A stretch of DNA of 38,584 nucleotides. Source: Magnetococcales bacterium (lineage in GTDB: Bacteria > Pseudomonadota > Magnetococcia > Magnetococcales > Magnetaquicoccaceae). Location: the NCBI GenBank assembly GCA_015231775.1, contig JADGAY010000016.1:1-38584 (forward strand), in the 5' to 3' direction. Within the stretch, counting starts at the first letter, position 1. Every line of letters begins with the position of its first letter. Positions 1 to 9,479 of the stretch are shown here, piece by piece. Under the pieces are notes generated by a model. The model ran no database searches. It saw only the letters and a list, made by a program, of their open reading frames with translations, and was not told the DNA's origin. A program made the translations under genes and the position numbers.

Positions 1-2
1 CT

Positions 3-39
3 GCGGGATCGTTTCGCGCCTTTGGCGAAACGATCCCGC
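3..39. repeat. 15-bp inverted repeat
   Basis: A perfect 15-bp inverted repeat (arms 3-17 and 25-39) encloses a 7-nt loop, GCCTTTG. No T tract follows on the plus strand, so it is not a standard intrinsic terminator in that direction. It may end an upstream gene outside the window or be a dispersed palindrome. The rest of 40-155 holds only a short AGGGC-TTA-GCCCT palindrome at about 90-104. Confidence 0.6.
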
Positions 40-155
40 GAACATGGCCCCAAACAGGCCTCCGTGGCGGCTCTCCCGTGAAAGGCCACAGGGCTTAGCC
101 CTTGGATTCCGGTGACACTGGAACCCTGTCTCCCCTTTCTCGCACGGTTGGTTCG

Positions 156-1685
156 ATGAGCAGAACAGAAACCCCACCGGAACGTTTGAACCCCGCCATC
201 GCCCGGTCGCTTCCATTTGCCGTGGCCAAACGGGCCCTGTTCCTGCCGGCCTGGAAAACCGACAATGGCCGCCTGGAGGTGTGGACCACCGCGCATACCG
301 ATCCCCATGCCCTGGATCAGTTCCGGCTGGCCCGTGCGGAGCCGGTCAAACCGGTCCGGGTCTCCAAGGAGCAACTGCTCGACGCCCTGCAACGGGTGCA
401 TCAGGAGCACGGCATCGCGGTGGAAAACGTTCTCGACGAACTCCCGCCTTCGATGCTCGCCAGCCAACTGGCGGAAAAGCCGGATCTGCTTGAAGCGGAT
501 AACGACGCGCCGATCATCCAACTGGTCAATTCGCTCATCATCCAGGCTCTGCGCAACCGCGCCTCGGATATCCATATCGAACCGTTCGAGAATAATCTGA
601 TTGTACGTTTCCGGGTCGATGGCATGCTGCACGAGGCGTTGCGTCCCCCCAAGCCGGTGCAGGCTCCGCTCATGTCGCGCATCAAGGTGATGGCCGGCCT
701 GAACATCGCCGAGAAACGGCTGCCCCAGGATGGCGCGCTGCGGGTGCAGGTGGCCAGCCAGGAGATCGATGTGCGGGTGTCGGTGCTGCCGGGCCATTAC
801 GGCGAACGGTTGGTGATGCGCCTGTTGGAGAAGCAGGGCGAGAAGACCGGTTTGACCGAGTTGGGACTCACCGAACCACAGATGGGCTGGATCCGATCGC
901 GCATGACCGCCAGCCATGGCATCATGCTGGTCACCGGTCCGACCGGGAGCGGCAAGAGCACGACCCTCTATTCGATCCTGTCGGCGATCAATACCTCGGA
1001 GAAGAACATCATCACCATCGAGGATCCGATCGAATATTCGCTGACCGGGGTGGGACAGATCCAGGTAGCCCCGAAGATCGGCCTGACCTTCGCTTCCGGA
1101 CTGCGTTCGATCCTGCGCCAGGATCCGGATGTGATCATGGTGGGCGAAATCCGTGATCTGGAGACCGCCGAGATCGCCATTCAGGCCAGTCTCACCGGAC
1201 ATCTGGTCTTCTCGACCCTGCACACCAATGACAGCGTGGGCGCGGTGGTGCGGTTGGTGAACATGGGGATCGAGCCGTTTCTGGTCAGTTCCTCGGTGGA
1301 TGGGGTGGTGGCGCAACGGTTGGTGCGTCGGCTCTGCGAGGGGTGCAAGGAGCCGTTCGTACCCGAGGAGGCGCTGCTGCGCGCCAACGTGGGCGATAGT
1401 CGCGCGGATGCGCTGGCGGGGGCGCGTTTTTATCGTCCCAAGGGGTGCCCGAGTTGCATGGGCACCGGCTATCTGGGACGGACGGCGGTGTTTGAGTTGT
1501 TGACCATGAGTTCGGCGATCCGGGCCTTGATCGACCGACGCGCTTCGGATCTGGAGTTGCACCGGGTGGCGCGGGAGGAGGGGATGACCTCGTTGCGCGA
1601 GGCGGGTCTGATCAAGGCCGCCGAGGGGCTCACCAGTCTGGAGGAGGTGTTTCGCGTCACCCAGGAGCGCGGTGAGGTGGTCTGA
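156..1685 (+). CDS. gspE: GspE/PilB-family secretion or pilus assembly ATPase
   Basis: This is a cytoplasmic hexameric ATPase that powers a type II secretion or type IV pilus-like machine. The N-terminal domain begins with the family-like 'LPFAVAKRA'. The core has Walker A 'GPTGSGKST' near residue 261, an Asp box, 'DPDVIMVGEIRD' as Walker B, and a His box around 'TGHLVFSTLHTND'. A tetracysteine zinc motif is present (CEGC, then GCPSC about 30 residues later), as in GspE and PilB. The frame opens at a TTG at 102; I chose the ATG at 156 because it gives a normal N terminus, but neither start has a strong ribosome binding site. The stop overlaps the next ATG by one base, so the gene is coupled to the GspF-like gene. 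GspE and PilB cannot be separated here because the secretin and pilins lie outside the window. Confidence 0.9.
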   Translation: MSRTETPPERLNPAIARSLPFAVAKRALFLPAWKTDNGRLEVWTTAHTDPHALDQFRLARAEPVKPVRVSKEQLLDALQRVHQEHGIAVENVLDELPPSMLASQLAEKPDLLEADNDAPIIQLVNSLIIQALRNRASDIHIEPFENNLIVRFRVDGMLHEALRPPKPVQAPLMSRIKVMAGLNIAEKRLPQDGALRVQVASQEIDVRVSVLPGHYGERLVMRLLEKQGEKTGLTELGLTEPQMGWIRSRMTASHGIMLVTGPTGSGKSTTLYSILSAINTSEKNIITIEDPIEYSLTGVGQIQVAPKIGLTFASGLRSILRQDPDVIMVGEIRDLETAEIAIQASLTGHLVFSTLHTNDSVGAVVRLVNMGIEPFLVSSSVDGVVAQRLVRRLCEGCKEPFVPEEALLRANVGDSRADALAGARFYRPKGCPSCMGTGYLGRTAVFELLTMSSAIRALIDRRASDLELHRVAREEGMTSLREAGLIKAAEGLTSLEEVFRVTQERGEVV

Positions 1686-2923
1686 TGGCGGTTTTTCGCT
1701 ACGAGGGGATGCGCGCCGGCGGCGGTCGCAAGGTCAAGGGGGTGCTGGATGCCGACACCGAACGGGATGCCCGTCGTCTGTTGAAGCAGCAGGAGATCTA
1801 TCCCACGATTCTGGAACGGCTCGAGGGGGGGGAGGCGCCGAAACAGAGCCAGAGGCGATGGTCCTTCAAGGGACGCGCACCCCTGCCGCCGATGCGGGAG
1901 CGGATCGTCTTCACGCGGCAGATGGCAAGCCTGCTGGCGGCGGGTTTTCCAGTGATGGAGGTGTTGAGCAGCGTCGAGGAGCAGATCCGCACCGGCCCGT
2001 TTCGCGAGGTGGTGGCGACCATTCGCAACGATGTGGGCGAGGGGTTGTCGCTCTCCGAGGCGCTGGCGCGTCACGAGCGGATCTTTCCGCCGATTTATGT
2101 GAGTCTGGTGCGTGCCGGTGAACGGGGTGGCGGCGGGGCGCTGGATACCATTTTCGAACGTCTGGCGCTGGTGATGGAGGAGGAACGGCGCATCCGCGCC
2201 CGGTTGATCAGCGCCTTGATCTATCCTTCGGTCATGGCGATCGTCGGCGGGATGATCTTGATCTTCATGATGACCGTGGTGGTGCCCAAGGTGACCACGG
2301 TCTTCAAGGAGACCCAGCAGGCGTTGCCGATGGTGACCCGTTCCTTGTTGGCGATCAGTGATTTCCTGCGCGATTGGGGCGTGTGGAGCGCCGTGGCGCT
2401 TCTGATCGGGTTGCTGGTGATGGCGGGGTGGGCACGATCGGCCAAGGGACGCACGGGGTTGGAGCGGTTCTGGTGGCGTATGCCGCTGTTGGGAGAGTTG
2501 CTGTCGGCGGTGGCGACCATGCGGGTGTGTCAACTGCTTGGCTTGCTGTTGAAAAGCGGGGTGCCGGTGATCGGCAGTTTGCAGGTGACCGCGGACGCCA
2601 CCGGATTCGTCACGGTGCGATCCGCCATGCTGGAGGTGGCCAAGGCGGTGGAACGCGGCGATTCGTTGGCCGATGCCCTGGAGCGGAGCGGCTGTTTTCA
2701 AGGGTTGGCGATTCGGATGATCAAGGCCGGCGAGCGGTCCGGGAGTCTGGAGGCGATGCTGGAGCGGGCGGCGCGTTTGCATCGCGAGGAGATCGAGCAG
2801 ACCTTGGAACGTTTGATGCATCTGGTGGAACCAGTGATCATTCTGGTCATGGGTGGTGTGGTGGGTTATGTGGTTGTGGCCGTCTTGTTACCCATTTTCG
2901 AGATGAACCAGTTCATTAAATGA
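1685..2923 (+). CDS. gspF: GspF/PilC-family inner-membrane platform protein
   Basis: This polytopic membrane protein forms the platform of type II secretion or type IV pilus machines and works with the preceding ATPase. The 412-residue length is normal. The N terminus has the typical GspF start, 'FRYEGMRAGGGRKVKGVLDA'. Two repeated cytoplasmic domains follow, each beginning near 'FTRQMASLLAAGFPVMEVL' and 'VCQLLGLLLKSGVPVIGSL'. Hydrophobic segments lie around residues 175-200 and 235-255 and at the C terminus (about 380-405). The start codon overlaps the upstream stop (TGATG), and the stop overlaps the next start (ATGA), so three genes appear translationally coupled. Confidence 0.9.
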   Translation: MAVFRYEGMRAGGGRKVKGVLDADTERDARRLLKQQEIYPTILERLEGGEAPKQSQRRWSFKGRAPLPPMRERIVFTRQMASLLAAGFPVMEVLSSVEEQIRTGPFREVVATIRNDVGEGLSLSEALARHERIFPPIYVSLVRAGERGGGGALDTIFERLALVMEEERRIRARLISALIYPSVMAIVGGMILIFMMTVVVPKVTTVFKETQQALPMVTRSLLAISDFLRDWGVWSAVALLIGLLVMAGWARSAKGRTGLERFWWRMPLLGELLSAVATMRVCQLLGLLLKSGVPVIGSLQVTADATGFVTVRSAMLEVAKAVERGDSLADALERSGCFQGLAIRMIKAGERSGSLEAMLERAARLHREEIEQTLERLMHLVEPVIILVMGGVVGYVVVAVLLPIFEMNQFIK

Positions 2924-3840
2924 AGACCCGGTTACGCCTTTTCATAGGGATTCTGGCCTGTTGGCTCGCATGGCCGATGGGGGTGGAAGGGGGCTATCTC
3001 AACGCCCCGGAGGCGGTTTTTTCGTTTGCGTTGGATCTGGAGAAACAGAACGACCACAAACGGGCGGCCACCGAGTTCGGACGGTATGTGTCGGCGGCGC
3101 GGCATGGTTCGAATACGGAATTTCCCAGAGTCGAGGAGGCAATGTTCCGTCTGGCCGTGAATCTGGCCCAGGCCAACGAGACGGATGGTGCGTTGCGGGC
3201 CTTCTCCGATCTGGGCGCGGCCTATCCGAAGAGTCCTTTCATTCCGATGGCTCTGTTGCGCATGGGGTTGATCTACGAGCGGGCCGGGGCGCGTGAGGAG
3301 GCGGTGCGGCGCTATCAGCGGCTTGCCGAGATGGGCATGGAGACCGAGTTGAGCGCCTTGTCCCGTCTGCGTCTGGCGTGGCTGGCCATGGGCAAGCCGG
3401 GGGAGGAGGAGATGGCCCGCGGTCATTTGCAGGCGGTGGAGCATCCGAAGTTGAAAGAACCGGTTCGCGAATTGATTCGTGAGCTGGATCATCTTTCCAA
3501 GCTCCCTTACAAGGATCCGTGGATCTCGGGGTTGTTGACGGCGGCGGTACCGGGGGCCGGACATCTCTATCTGGATCGTGCGGAGGATGCGGGGATGGCG
3601 TTGCTCTCCAATGGATTGCTGCTGGCTGGGACGATCCAGGCCTTTTCCAAGGGGATTTCCGGGTTGGGCGCGGCGTTGGGGGTGGTGGAGCTGGGTTGGT
3701 ATTCGGGCACGATTTTCAGTGCGGTGAGCTTGACCCACAAGCAGAATCAGCGTATCCGCGAGGACCATTTGAACCATATCTGGCAGTTGCAGCAGCCCAA
3801 GATCGAGACGATCGGGCTGGAGATGGAGTGGCGGTATTAG
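2920..3840 (+). CDS. TPR-repeat membrane protein with DUF5683-like C-terminal region
   Basis: The first 25 residues form a signal peptide or membrane anchor (hydrophobic core 'LFIGILACWLAWPMG'). Residues of about 30-190 are helical repeats of the tetratricopeptide type, for example 'PMALLRMGLIYERAGAREEAVRRYQRLAEMG', whose spacing suits Tol-Pal YbgF-like or outer-membrane assembly TPRs. The C-terminal third has 'AAVPGAGHLYLDRAEDAG' followed by hydrophobic stretches. That pattern is seen in DUF5683-like membrane proteins. It overlaps gspF by 4 nt, so it may assist the secretion or pilus system, but no specific role can be read from the sequence. An intrinsic terminator follows. Confidence 0.75.
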   Translation: MKTRLRLFIGILACWLAWPMGVEGGYLNAPEAVFSFALDLEKQNDHKRAATEFGRYVSAARHGSNTEFPRVEEAMFRLAVNLAQANETDGALRAFSDLGAAYPKSPFIPMALLRMGLIYERAGAREEAVRRYQRLAEMGMETELSALSRLRLAWLAMGKPGEEEMARGHLQAVEHPKLKEPVRELIRELDHLSKLPYKDPWISGLLTAAVPGAGHLYLDRAEDAGMALLSNGLLLAGTIQAFSKGISGLGAALGVVELGWYSGTIFSAVSLTHKQNQRIREDHLNHIWQLQQPKIETIGLEMEWRY

Positions 3841-3864
3841 AGAAGGTTGGAACAGACTGGAGAT

Positions 3865-3890
3865 CGGGGCGGGTGATGCCCCGTTTTTTT
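3865..3890 (+). terminator. intrinsic terminator after the gspE-gspF operon
   Basis: A perfect 6-bp GC stem (CGGGGC 3865-3870, GCCCCG 3878-3883) with a 7-nt loop is followed directly by seven Ts (3884-3890). It lies 25 nt after the TPR protein stop and is a textbook rho-independent terminator. Confidence 0.85.
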
Positions 3891-3912
3891 GCATGAAGAT
3901 CAGGAGGGCATG

Positions 3913-4245
3913 ATGAAAAAGCGGTGGATGGGCATGATGGGGGTGGTGATTGGTCTGGGCGTGGCGGGAGCGGCGTGGGCTGCCGGGGATGTCGCGGCCA
4001 AGGAACCGGTCAAGGGCGACAAGGTCGCGCAGTTCAAGGCGCGCAAGGCGCGGGAGATCCAGGATCTGGAGGCGCGACTGACCTGTGTCAAATCCTCCAA
4101 CACCCCCGCCGAGATGAAACAGTGTCACGAGACCATCAAGGCCCGTCACCAGAGCGAGCAACTGCAACGCATCCAGGAGCAGCGCCGCAAACTCGACGAA
4201 CGGGAAAAGTCCTTGCGCGAGCAGCAATCGACCCAGGAGCGATAA
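3913..4245 (+). CDS. small exported protein with charged coiled-coil region
   Basis: This 110-residue protein has a clear signal peptide: 'MKKR' followed by a Gly/Val/Ala core and an 'AWA-AG' cleavage site near residue 23. The mature part is strongly charged and helical, with many Lys, Arg, Glu and Gln, and has two cysteines ('LTCVKSS' and 'MKQCHET') that could form a disulfide. The ATG at 3913 lies 5 nt after AGGAGG (3902-3907); an adjacent in-frame ATG is at 3910. It is likely periplasmic. I do not recognise the family. It follows the terminator at 3865-3890, so it probably has its own promoter. Confidence 0.7.
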   Translation: MKKRWMGMMGVVIGLGVAGAAWAAGDVAAKEPVKGDKVAQFKARKAREIQDLEARLTCVKSSNTPAEMKQCHETIKARHQSEQLQRIQEQRRKLDEREKSLREQQSTQER

Positions 4246-4399
4246 CCCGGTCTCTCGTTGCACATGATCAACCCGGTTCTGGAGGGCTTGCCCATTCCGG
4301 AGCCGGTGCCTGCCTTGGAATTCCTTTTGTCGCCACGACTGCCCGGCGGTTAGACTTGCAGATGGTTGAATTCGGTTCTTTTATCCACTGGAGTTTCCC

Positions 4400-6148
4400 A
4401 TGACGGATCCTTCAACGCGACCGTTGATCGTTCGCCGGTTGACCTTGAAGAATTTCAAGAGTTTCCGGGATCAGAGCTTTGATTTCGATGCCTTCGGTTT
4501 GCTGGTGGGCGGCAACAACAGCGGCAAGAGCACGATTTTGCAGGCCCTGGCGATCTGGCAGTACTGCGTGGATCTGTTTGGGAGTTCCTCCAGACAAGGT
4601 TCCAAGGGTATTCAGGTGGTGCTGCCCAATTTTACCGCGTTACCGATTCCGGAGTTCAATCTGCTGTGGCCGGATCGGACGGACCGGATCTATCCCAAGG
4701 TTGGGGATAAAAGAGAGCAGAAATTTATCCTGATCCATATTGGCGTGTCGTGGTTGACCCACGCTGGTGAAAGCAAGGTGTTTGATGTCGAGTTGCGTTA
4801 TCATTCGCCTCAGACCATGTATGCAATCCCCGTGGGAGGATGGGGTCTGTTTAACGAGGTTCAGAGTTCAGGCATGCCGCGCATGGTCTACATTCCCCCT
4901 TTCTCTGGACTGGAGCCCATGGAAAGGGCGTTGGATCCTGGGCCGGTTCGGCAACAAGTGGGCAAGGGACAGCCTGGGAGCGTGCTGCGCAATTTGCTGC
5001 TTCAGGTGGTAGACAGGAAACATATGCATCCCAGGTGGGATGAATTGGCTGATTTGGTGAGGCTTTGGTTTTCTGTCCGACTCAATCAACCCATCTATGA
5101 TGCCTCCAGTGATGTGTATATCACGGTCGAGTATGAACAGAACAAAAAGAAATATGACATCATCTCCGGGGGCAGTGGCTTTCATCAGACGTTGACCCTG
5201 CTGGCCTTCTACTATGGCTATGATGCCACGACCATCCTGATCGACGAGCCGGATGCCCATCTGCATGTCAATCTGCAACGCGCGGTCTTGGATTTTTGTC
5301 AGAGAAAATCTCTGGAAGATGGCCGGCAGTTTTTGATTGCCACCCATGCCGAGGCGTTCATTCGTGGGGTGGCACCCGAGAAGATCCTTTCGTTGCTGGA
5401 TCATACGCCACGAAAAATCGATGCCACGGAAACCGTGGTGCGGGCTTTGGCGGAGATCACCAATGAGGAGATCGCGGATTTACGGGTTTGGCCGTTTATT
5501 CTCTATGTTGAGGGGGAGAGCGATGAGCGCACCCTGCGTGCCTGGGCCAAGGCGTGTGGTGCCGAGTCAGACATGGACAGGATTCGTTTCCGGCTGATGC
5601 ATGGCGGAAACAAAGGGGAGATGAAGCGTCAGGCGGAATCACACTTTCAGGCGTTGCGCCAGGTGGTACCCGCCGTGAGACGTTTGGTGCTGTTTGATTT
5701 CGATACCCAGGAGACCGCCTTTCATCCGCCAGAGGAGAATCCGATTTTGGTGGAGTGGAAACGGAAGAATATCGAAAATTATCTCCTGGTTCCGGATGCC
5801 TGGAAACGGGTGGTTGAACTCAAGGGATATGGCCCCCTGTTTGATCGAGGCGGAATCGACAGAATTGACCAGTTCTTCGTGGGTGAGAATCTGACTCTTC
5901 CGCCTGGGCAGAGTTGGCGCACGGTGAGCGCGTCGATCTTTCGCGTGGTCGATGGCAAGCGTCTGTTATTCGAGAACGACGATTCCCTGTTTCACCAACT
6001 CCGCAGAATGGATCCATCTGTCGTGATCCCGCGCGAGGATGTCGCGCGGGCCATGTTGCCAGAGGAGATCCACGCGGATGTGCATCAATTTTTCGACCGG
6101 TTGAAACGACTGATCGCGCAACAGGAGCCGGACGAATCTTCCTCCTGA
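4400..6148 (+). CDS. OLD-family ATPase with TOPRIM nuclease domain
   Basis: The protein has 582 residues. An ABC/SMC-like AAA ATPase has Walker A 'GGNNSGKST' at residues 37-45, a signature-like 'SGGSGFHQTL' near 255, Walker B 'TILIDEPDAHLH' near 278, and an H-loop 'IATHAEAF' near 312. A C-terminal TOPRIM domain has the motif-1 glutamate in 'LYVEGESDE' near 367, the DxD-like 'LFDFDTQ' near 432, and the OLD-typical 'KRKNIENYLL'. OLD proteins are ATP-regulated nucleases, several with anti-phage activity; GajA of Gabija is related. No UvrD-like helicase partner lies beside it, so it resembles stand-alone class 1 OLD. The next gene is convergent, 7 nt away. A defence role is an inference. Confidence 0.85.
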   Translation: MTDPSTRPLIVRRLTLKNFKSFRDQSFDFDAFGLLVGGNNSGKSTILQALAIWQYCVDLFGSSSRQGSKGIQVVLPNFTALPIPEFNLLWPDRTDRIYPKVGDKREQKFILIHIGVSWLTHAGESKVFDVELRYHSPQTMYAIPVGGWGLFNEVQSSGMPRMVYIPPFSGLEPMERALDPGPVRQQVGKGQPGSVLRNLLLQVVDRKHMHPRWDELADLVRLWFSVRLNQPIYDASSDVYITVEYEQNKKKYDIISGGSGFHQTLTLLAFYYGYDATTILIDEPDAHLHVNLQRAVLDFCQRKSLEDGRQFLIATHAEAFIRGVAPEKILSLLDHTPRKIDATETVVRALAEITNEEIADLRVWPFILYVEGESDERTLRAWAKACGAESDMDRIRFRLMHGGNKGEMKRQAESHFQALRQVVPAVRRLVLFDFDTQETAFHPPEENPILVEWKRKNIENYLLVPDAWKRVVELKGYGPLFDRGGIDRIDQFFVGENLTLPPGQSWRTVSASIFRVVDGKRLLFENDDSLFHQLRRMDPSVVIPREDVARAMLPEEIHADVHQFFDRLKRLIAQQEPDESSS

Positions 6149-6155
6149 GATCCCC

Positions 6156-9100
6156 TCAGCGCCAGATGACGCCGATTTCGGCAAGCTTGCGGGTGCGTTC
6201 CGGGTCGAGTTGGCCATCCTTTTTGGCCTGGCGCTGAAACTGCAACCACATCCCCAGGCGCGGGTGGTCCGGGGAGTCGAGCGGTACCTCGCAGTGACCG
6301 TGACGCCGTTTGAAATCCCGCAACTGCTGCATCATCTCCTCGGCCACCGCCTCCTTGGGATCCCAGATCATCCCCAGCGCGCTCAACCGTTCGGCATGCT
6401 CCGGGGCCAGATGGCCCTTCAGGCGTGCGTTTCGTTGCGCGGTCACCCAGGCGGCCAGGCGCGGGTTCTCCGGCCAGTCGCCAGGCACCAGCAGATGCCC
6501 GAACCGCTCCTTGAACCCCTCCAACCCCCGGAACGACTCCAGCCAGATCACCTCCTGGGCATCCCACACAAAGCCGATCGCCTCCAGTCGCGCCACGCGC
6601 TCGGCTTCGAGTTGTCCGGACAGGCGCGCCTTGCGTTGCGCGGCCACCCACCAGGCCAGTTGTGACAGCTCCGCCGCACCCTCGGGTACCAGACAGTCGC
6701 CATGCTGGGCCCGATAGTCGGTCAAGGCGGCATACATCTCCTCCCAGAAGATCGCTTTCGAATCCCACAAAAAGCCCAACGCCTCCAGACGGGCGATCTG
6801 CTCCGGGTTGAGCTGGTTGGCGCGGTAGTCGCGGCGTTGTTGCTCCACCCAGCGGGCCAGATCCGGATCCGTCTCCCAGCGCGCCGGCACCAGACAGTGG
6901 TTGCGGGCGGCGCGAAACCGCGTCAGGGCCAGGAAACGGGCCTCCCACGCGGCCTGTCGGCCATCCCAGATAAAGCCGATTCCCTCCAGACGCACCCGTT
7001 TGTCCGCCTCCAGCCGCCCCTTTTCCTGGGCCGCGCGCACCCCCTTGATCCAGGCGGGCAGTTCCGGATCATCGGGCAGGTCGCGGGTGGGATCGAAATG
7101 GCCAAACCGGGTGAAAAAATCCTCCAGGGCCGCGAACCGTTCATCCCAGATCAGACGCGCCGGATCCCAGACAAATCCCAACGCCTCCAGTTCCGCGTGC
7201 CGTTCGGGTTGCAAGCGGGATTTTTTGGCCAAGAGGCGCACCCGCTCGGCCCAGTCCGAGAGTTCCGGCTCCTCGGGGCAGGGGTCCGGGATTCGGGGGT
7301 GGCCATGCTGTTCGATGAACCGTTTGAAACGGAGCAGATCCGCTTCCCAGGCGTGGGCCTCCAGATCCCAGACAAACCCCAACCGCTCCAATTCGGCCTG
7401 ACGCTCCCAGGAGATCTTCGCCCGTTTCCGCGCCAGGCGTTGGCGTTCCGCCCACTCGGAGAGTTCCGGATCCTCGGGGCAGGGGTTGGGAACGATGGCG
7501 TGACCGGTGCGGGCGATGAACCGCTTGAGGCGGTTCAGCTCCTCGGCCCAGGCGTGGGCCTCCAGATCCCAGACAAAGCCCAGCTTGTCGAGCCGCGCCC
7601 GCCACTCTGGGTCCAACTGTCCCCGCATGTGGGCCTGACGCATTCGCACGGCCCAGGCGGCCAGCTCCGGGGTCTGGGGCAGGTGGGTTGGCACCGCCCC
7701 ATGACCGTGCAGCCGACAGAAATGGATCAGCTCCCCGTAACGCCGCTCCTGGGGATCGCCCAAGGTACGCAACAGCGCCTCGACCAACATCTCCCCATCC
7801 ACCGTGCCCGCCGGGCCGGGGAGTATCCGCATCCGGGTCAAGAACGGTTCGGGGTCACAGGTTCCGGTCCGTCCCAACTGCTCCATGGAAGCGCGGAGCT
7901 GGGCCCCCAAGGTTGGATCCCAGGCCAGCAACCCCTTCAACAGCTCCCATAACAGCGGATTGGCGCCGATATCAGCCCCGTCGAGCACCAGGGGGAGGAT
8001 CAACAGCGCCGGCGTCTCGGCGCGGGAGGCGGCCAGCAAGGGTTCGAGCAGCGCGGTCAACTGAGTCGGGTTGAGCGCGACAAGCACCAGCGCCCCATCC
8101 ACGATCGGGAGATGCCGCCCCAGTTGCGCCGGCATCAGATGCAGGATCGCCCGGTTCGCCTGGCTGAAGGTGGTAAGAACCGGTTCGCGTATCAGGTAAC
8201 CCCGCTCTTCGGGAAGCGTAAGCCGGTTCCAGGTTGAAGGAACATCGTTGGGGCGCTTAAGATCTGTGGAGAGGGCGAAGAGATGGTCGCAGCGCTCCAT
8301 CTCTTCCAGTCGGGCGGTCAGGTCGTCAAGGGTCGGTTCCGCCGTGTCGAGCGGCAGCAGCACCAGTCGCCACGGGCGGGCCAGTGGCGCGACCACGCTG
8401 GATTCGGTCTCCGCCGGTCGGGGCAGGCTCGGGGCGGTGAGTCGGATCCGTTTGGCGGCGGCGATCGGTTCGGCGAGGGTGTCGAAGCCGATTGCCAGAT
8501 CCGCGCGGGGTGTGCCGATCATGGCGCGGGCCACCACCCCCAGCGCGGCACGGGTGGCCAGGATCACCCGTCCACCGGTGTGGCTCCAGGCCAGAAACCG
8601 GCGGATGCCGTCCACCTGGTGGGTCAGGGGAAAGTCGAGTTCCAGGGGGTGCCAGGTGGAGCCGGGCTCTTCGGTCACCTGGAGCACCGCCAGATCCCCC
8701 CAGCCCAGATGGTGACGCCACTGCCGCACCAGATGGATGAGCTGTTCGAGATCCGTGGCGATCACCACCACCAGGCGCCGCCCACCCAGGCGCAACGCCA
8801 GTCGCAGCGCCAGGAGGCCGGCCTCAGCGCCCGGAGCCAGGTGCAACTCGGCCTGATCCGAGCGGGTCAGTCCCTCGTGAAGCTGCTCCATGGCCCAGGC
8901 GTGGGAGGACACCGGCAGGGGGCGCTCGATGGCGGAACCGGCTCCTTGCAGCCAGCGTCGCAGCGCCTGGAAATGGCGCGCCTCCAGGCGGTCCAGGTCG
9001 GCTCCGCGCAAGGCGTGGGTCTGTTTGGCCTTTACCAGGTGATCGAGGCGGTCGCCGTTGGTGATGAGCAGCGGGCGCGGCGCGTTTGCGGCAAAGGGGA

Positions 9101-9455
9101 GGAGTCGTTCCGGTTCATCGGGCAAGGGGATGAGCCGATCAGGGCGGAAACAGAGTTGATAGGCGTGAATCTCCCCCTCCAGGGAGCGGAACACCCCATC
9201 GGCCCCCGGAATGCGCTCGGGCAGGGAGAGACGTCGGCGCGCCTCCAGGGGGATCTCGCCCGCGGGCCAGATCTCCACCGCCCGGTGCAAGGCGCGGGTG
9301 GTGAGGATTCCTTCGGCGAACAGTCCGAAGGCGGCCTGTTGCTCCTCGGGCGTGGGCAGCGCGCGGATGCGCGTTTCGAGATCCACGAAACGGGTGATCT
9401 CCTGAAACAGTCCGGTTTCAAGAAAATATTTGGCTTTTGGATGACGGGGCAGCAT
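6156..9455 (-). CDS. helicase-like protein with eight helicase-associated (HA) repeats, catalytic motifs apparently lost
   Basis: The protein has 1099 residues. The C-terminal half, from about residue 560, has eight tandem helicase-associated repeats of about 65-70 residues. Each has a central GH or related pair, a 'W...QR'-type helix and an end motif like 'LGFVWD'. The N-terminal half follows the layout of predicted restriction-type superfamily 2 helicases. There is an opening 'FVDLETRIRALPTPEE' segment, a nuclease-like segment where 'YQLCF' (Q100, C102) sits where a Q-x-K catalytic pair is usual, and a helicase core. In the core the Walker A position reads 'LAPGAEAG' (206-213) instead of a G-x-G-K-T type sequence, and no DEAH box is seen. 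'FALSTD' may be motif III. It therefore looks like an ATPase-dead scaffold. No clear ribosome binding site precedes the ATG. The same frame continues upstream into the 129-residue ORF, separated by one TGA. Confidence 0.8.
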   Translation of the reverse strand: MLPRHPKAKYFLETGLFQEITRFVDLETRIRALPTPEEQQAAFGLFAEGILTTRALHRAVEIWPAGEIPLEARRRLSLPERIPGADGVFRSLEGEIHAYQLCFRPDRLIPLPDEPERLLPFAANAPRPLLITNGDRLDHLVKAKQTHALRGADLDRLEARHFQALRRWLQGAGSAIERPLPVSSHAWAMEQLHEGLTRSDQAELHLAPGAEAGLLALRLALRLGGRRLVVVIATDLEQLIHLVRQWRHHLGWGDLAVLQVTEEPGSTWHPLELDFPLTHQVDGIRRFLAWSHTGGRVILATRAALGVVARAMIGTPRADLAIGFDTLAEPIAAAKRIRLTAPSLPRPAETESSVVAPLARPWRLVLLPLDTAEPTLDDLTARLEEMERCDHLFALSTDLKRPNDVPSTWNRLTLPEERGYLIREPVLTTFSQANRAILHLMPAQLGRHLPIVDGALVLVALNPTQLTALLEPLLAASRAETPALLILPLVLDGADIGANPLLWELLKGLLAWDPTLGAQLRASMEQLGRTGTCDPEPFLTRMRILPGPAGTVDGEMLVEALLRTLGDPQERRYGELIHFCRLHGHGAVPTHLPQTPELAAWAVRMRQAHMRGQLDPEWRARLDKLGFVWDLEAHAWAEELNRLKRFIARTGHAIVPNPCPEDPELSEWAERQRLARKRAKISWERQAELERLGFVWDLEAHAWEADLLRFKRFIEQHGHPRIPDPCPEEPELSDWAERVRLLAKKSRLQPERHAELEALGFVWDPARLIWDERFAALEDFFTRFGHFDPTRDLPDDPELPAWIKGVRAAQEKGRLEADKRVRLEGIGFIWDGRQAAWEARFLALTRFRAARNHCLVPARWETDPDLARWVEQQRRDYRANQLNPEQIARLEALGFLWDSKAIFWEEMYAALTDYRAQHGDCLVPEGAAELSQLAWWVAAQRKARLSGQLEAERVARLEAIGFVWDAQEVIWLESFRGLEGFKERFGHLLVPGDWPENPRLAAWVTAQRNARLKGHLAPEHAERLSALGMIWDPKEAVAEEMMQQLRDFKRRHGHCEVPLDSPDHPRLGMWLQFQRQAKKDGQLDPERTRKLAEIGVIWR

Positions 9456-9479
9456 GAGGTTTTTTTTATCGCAAGCAGG

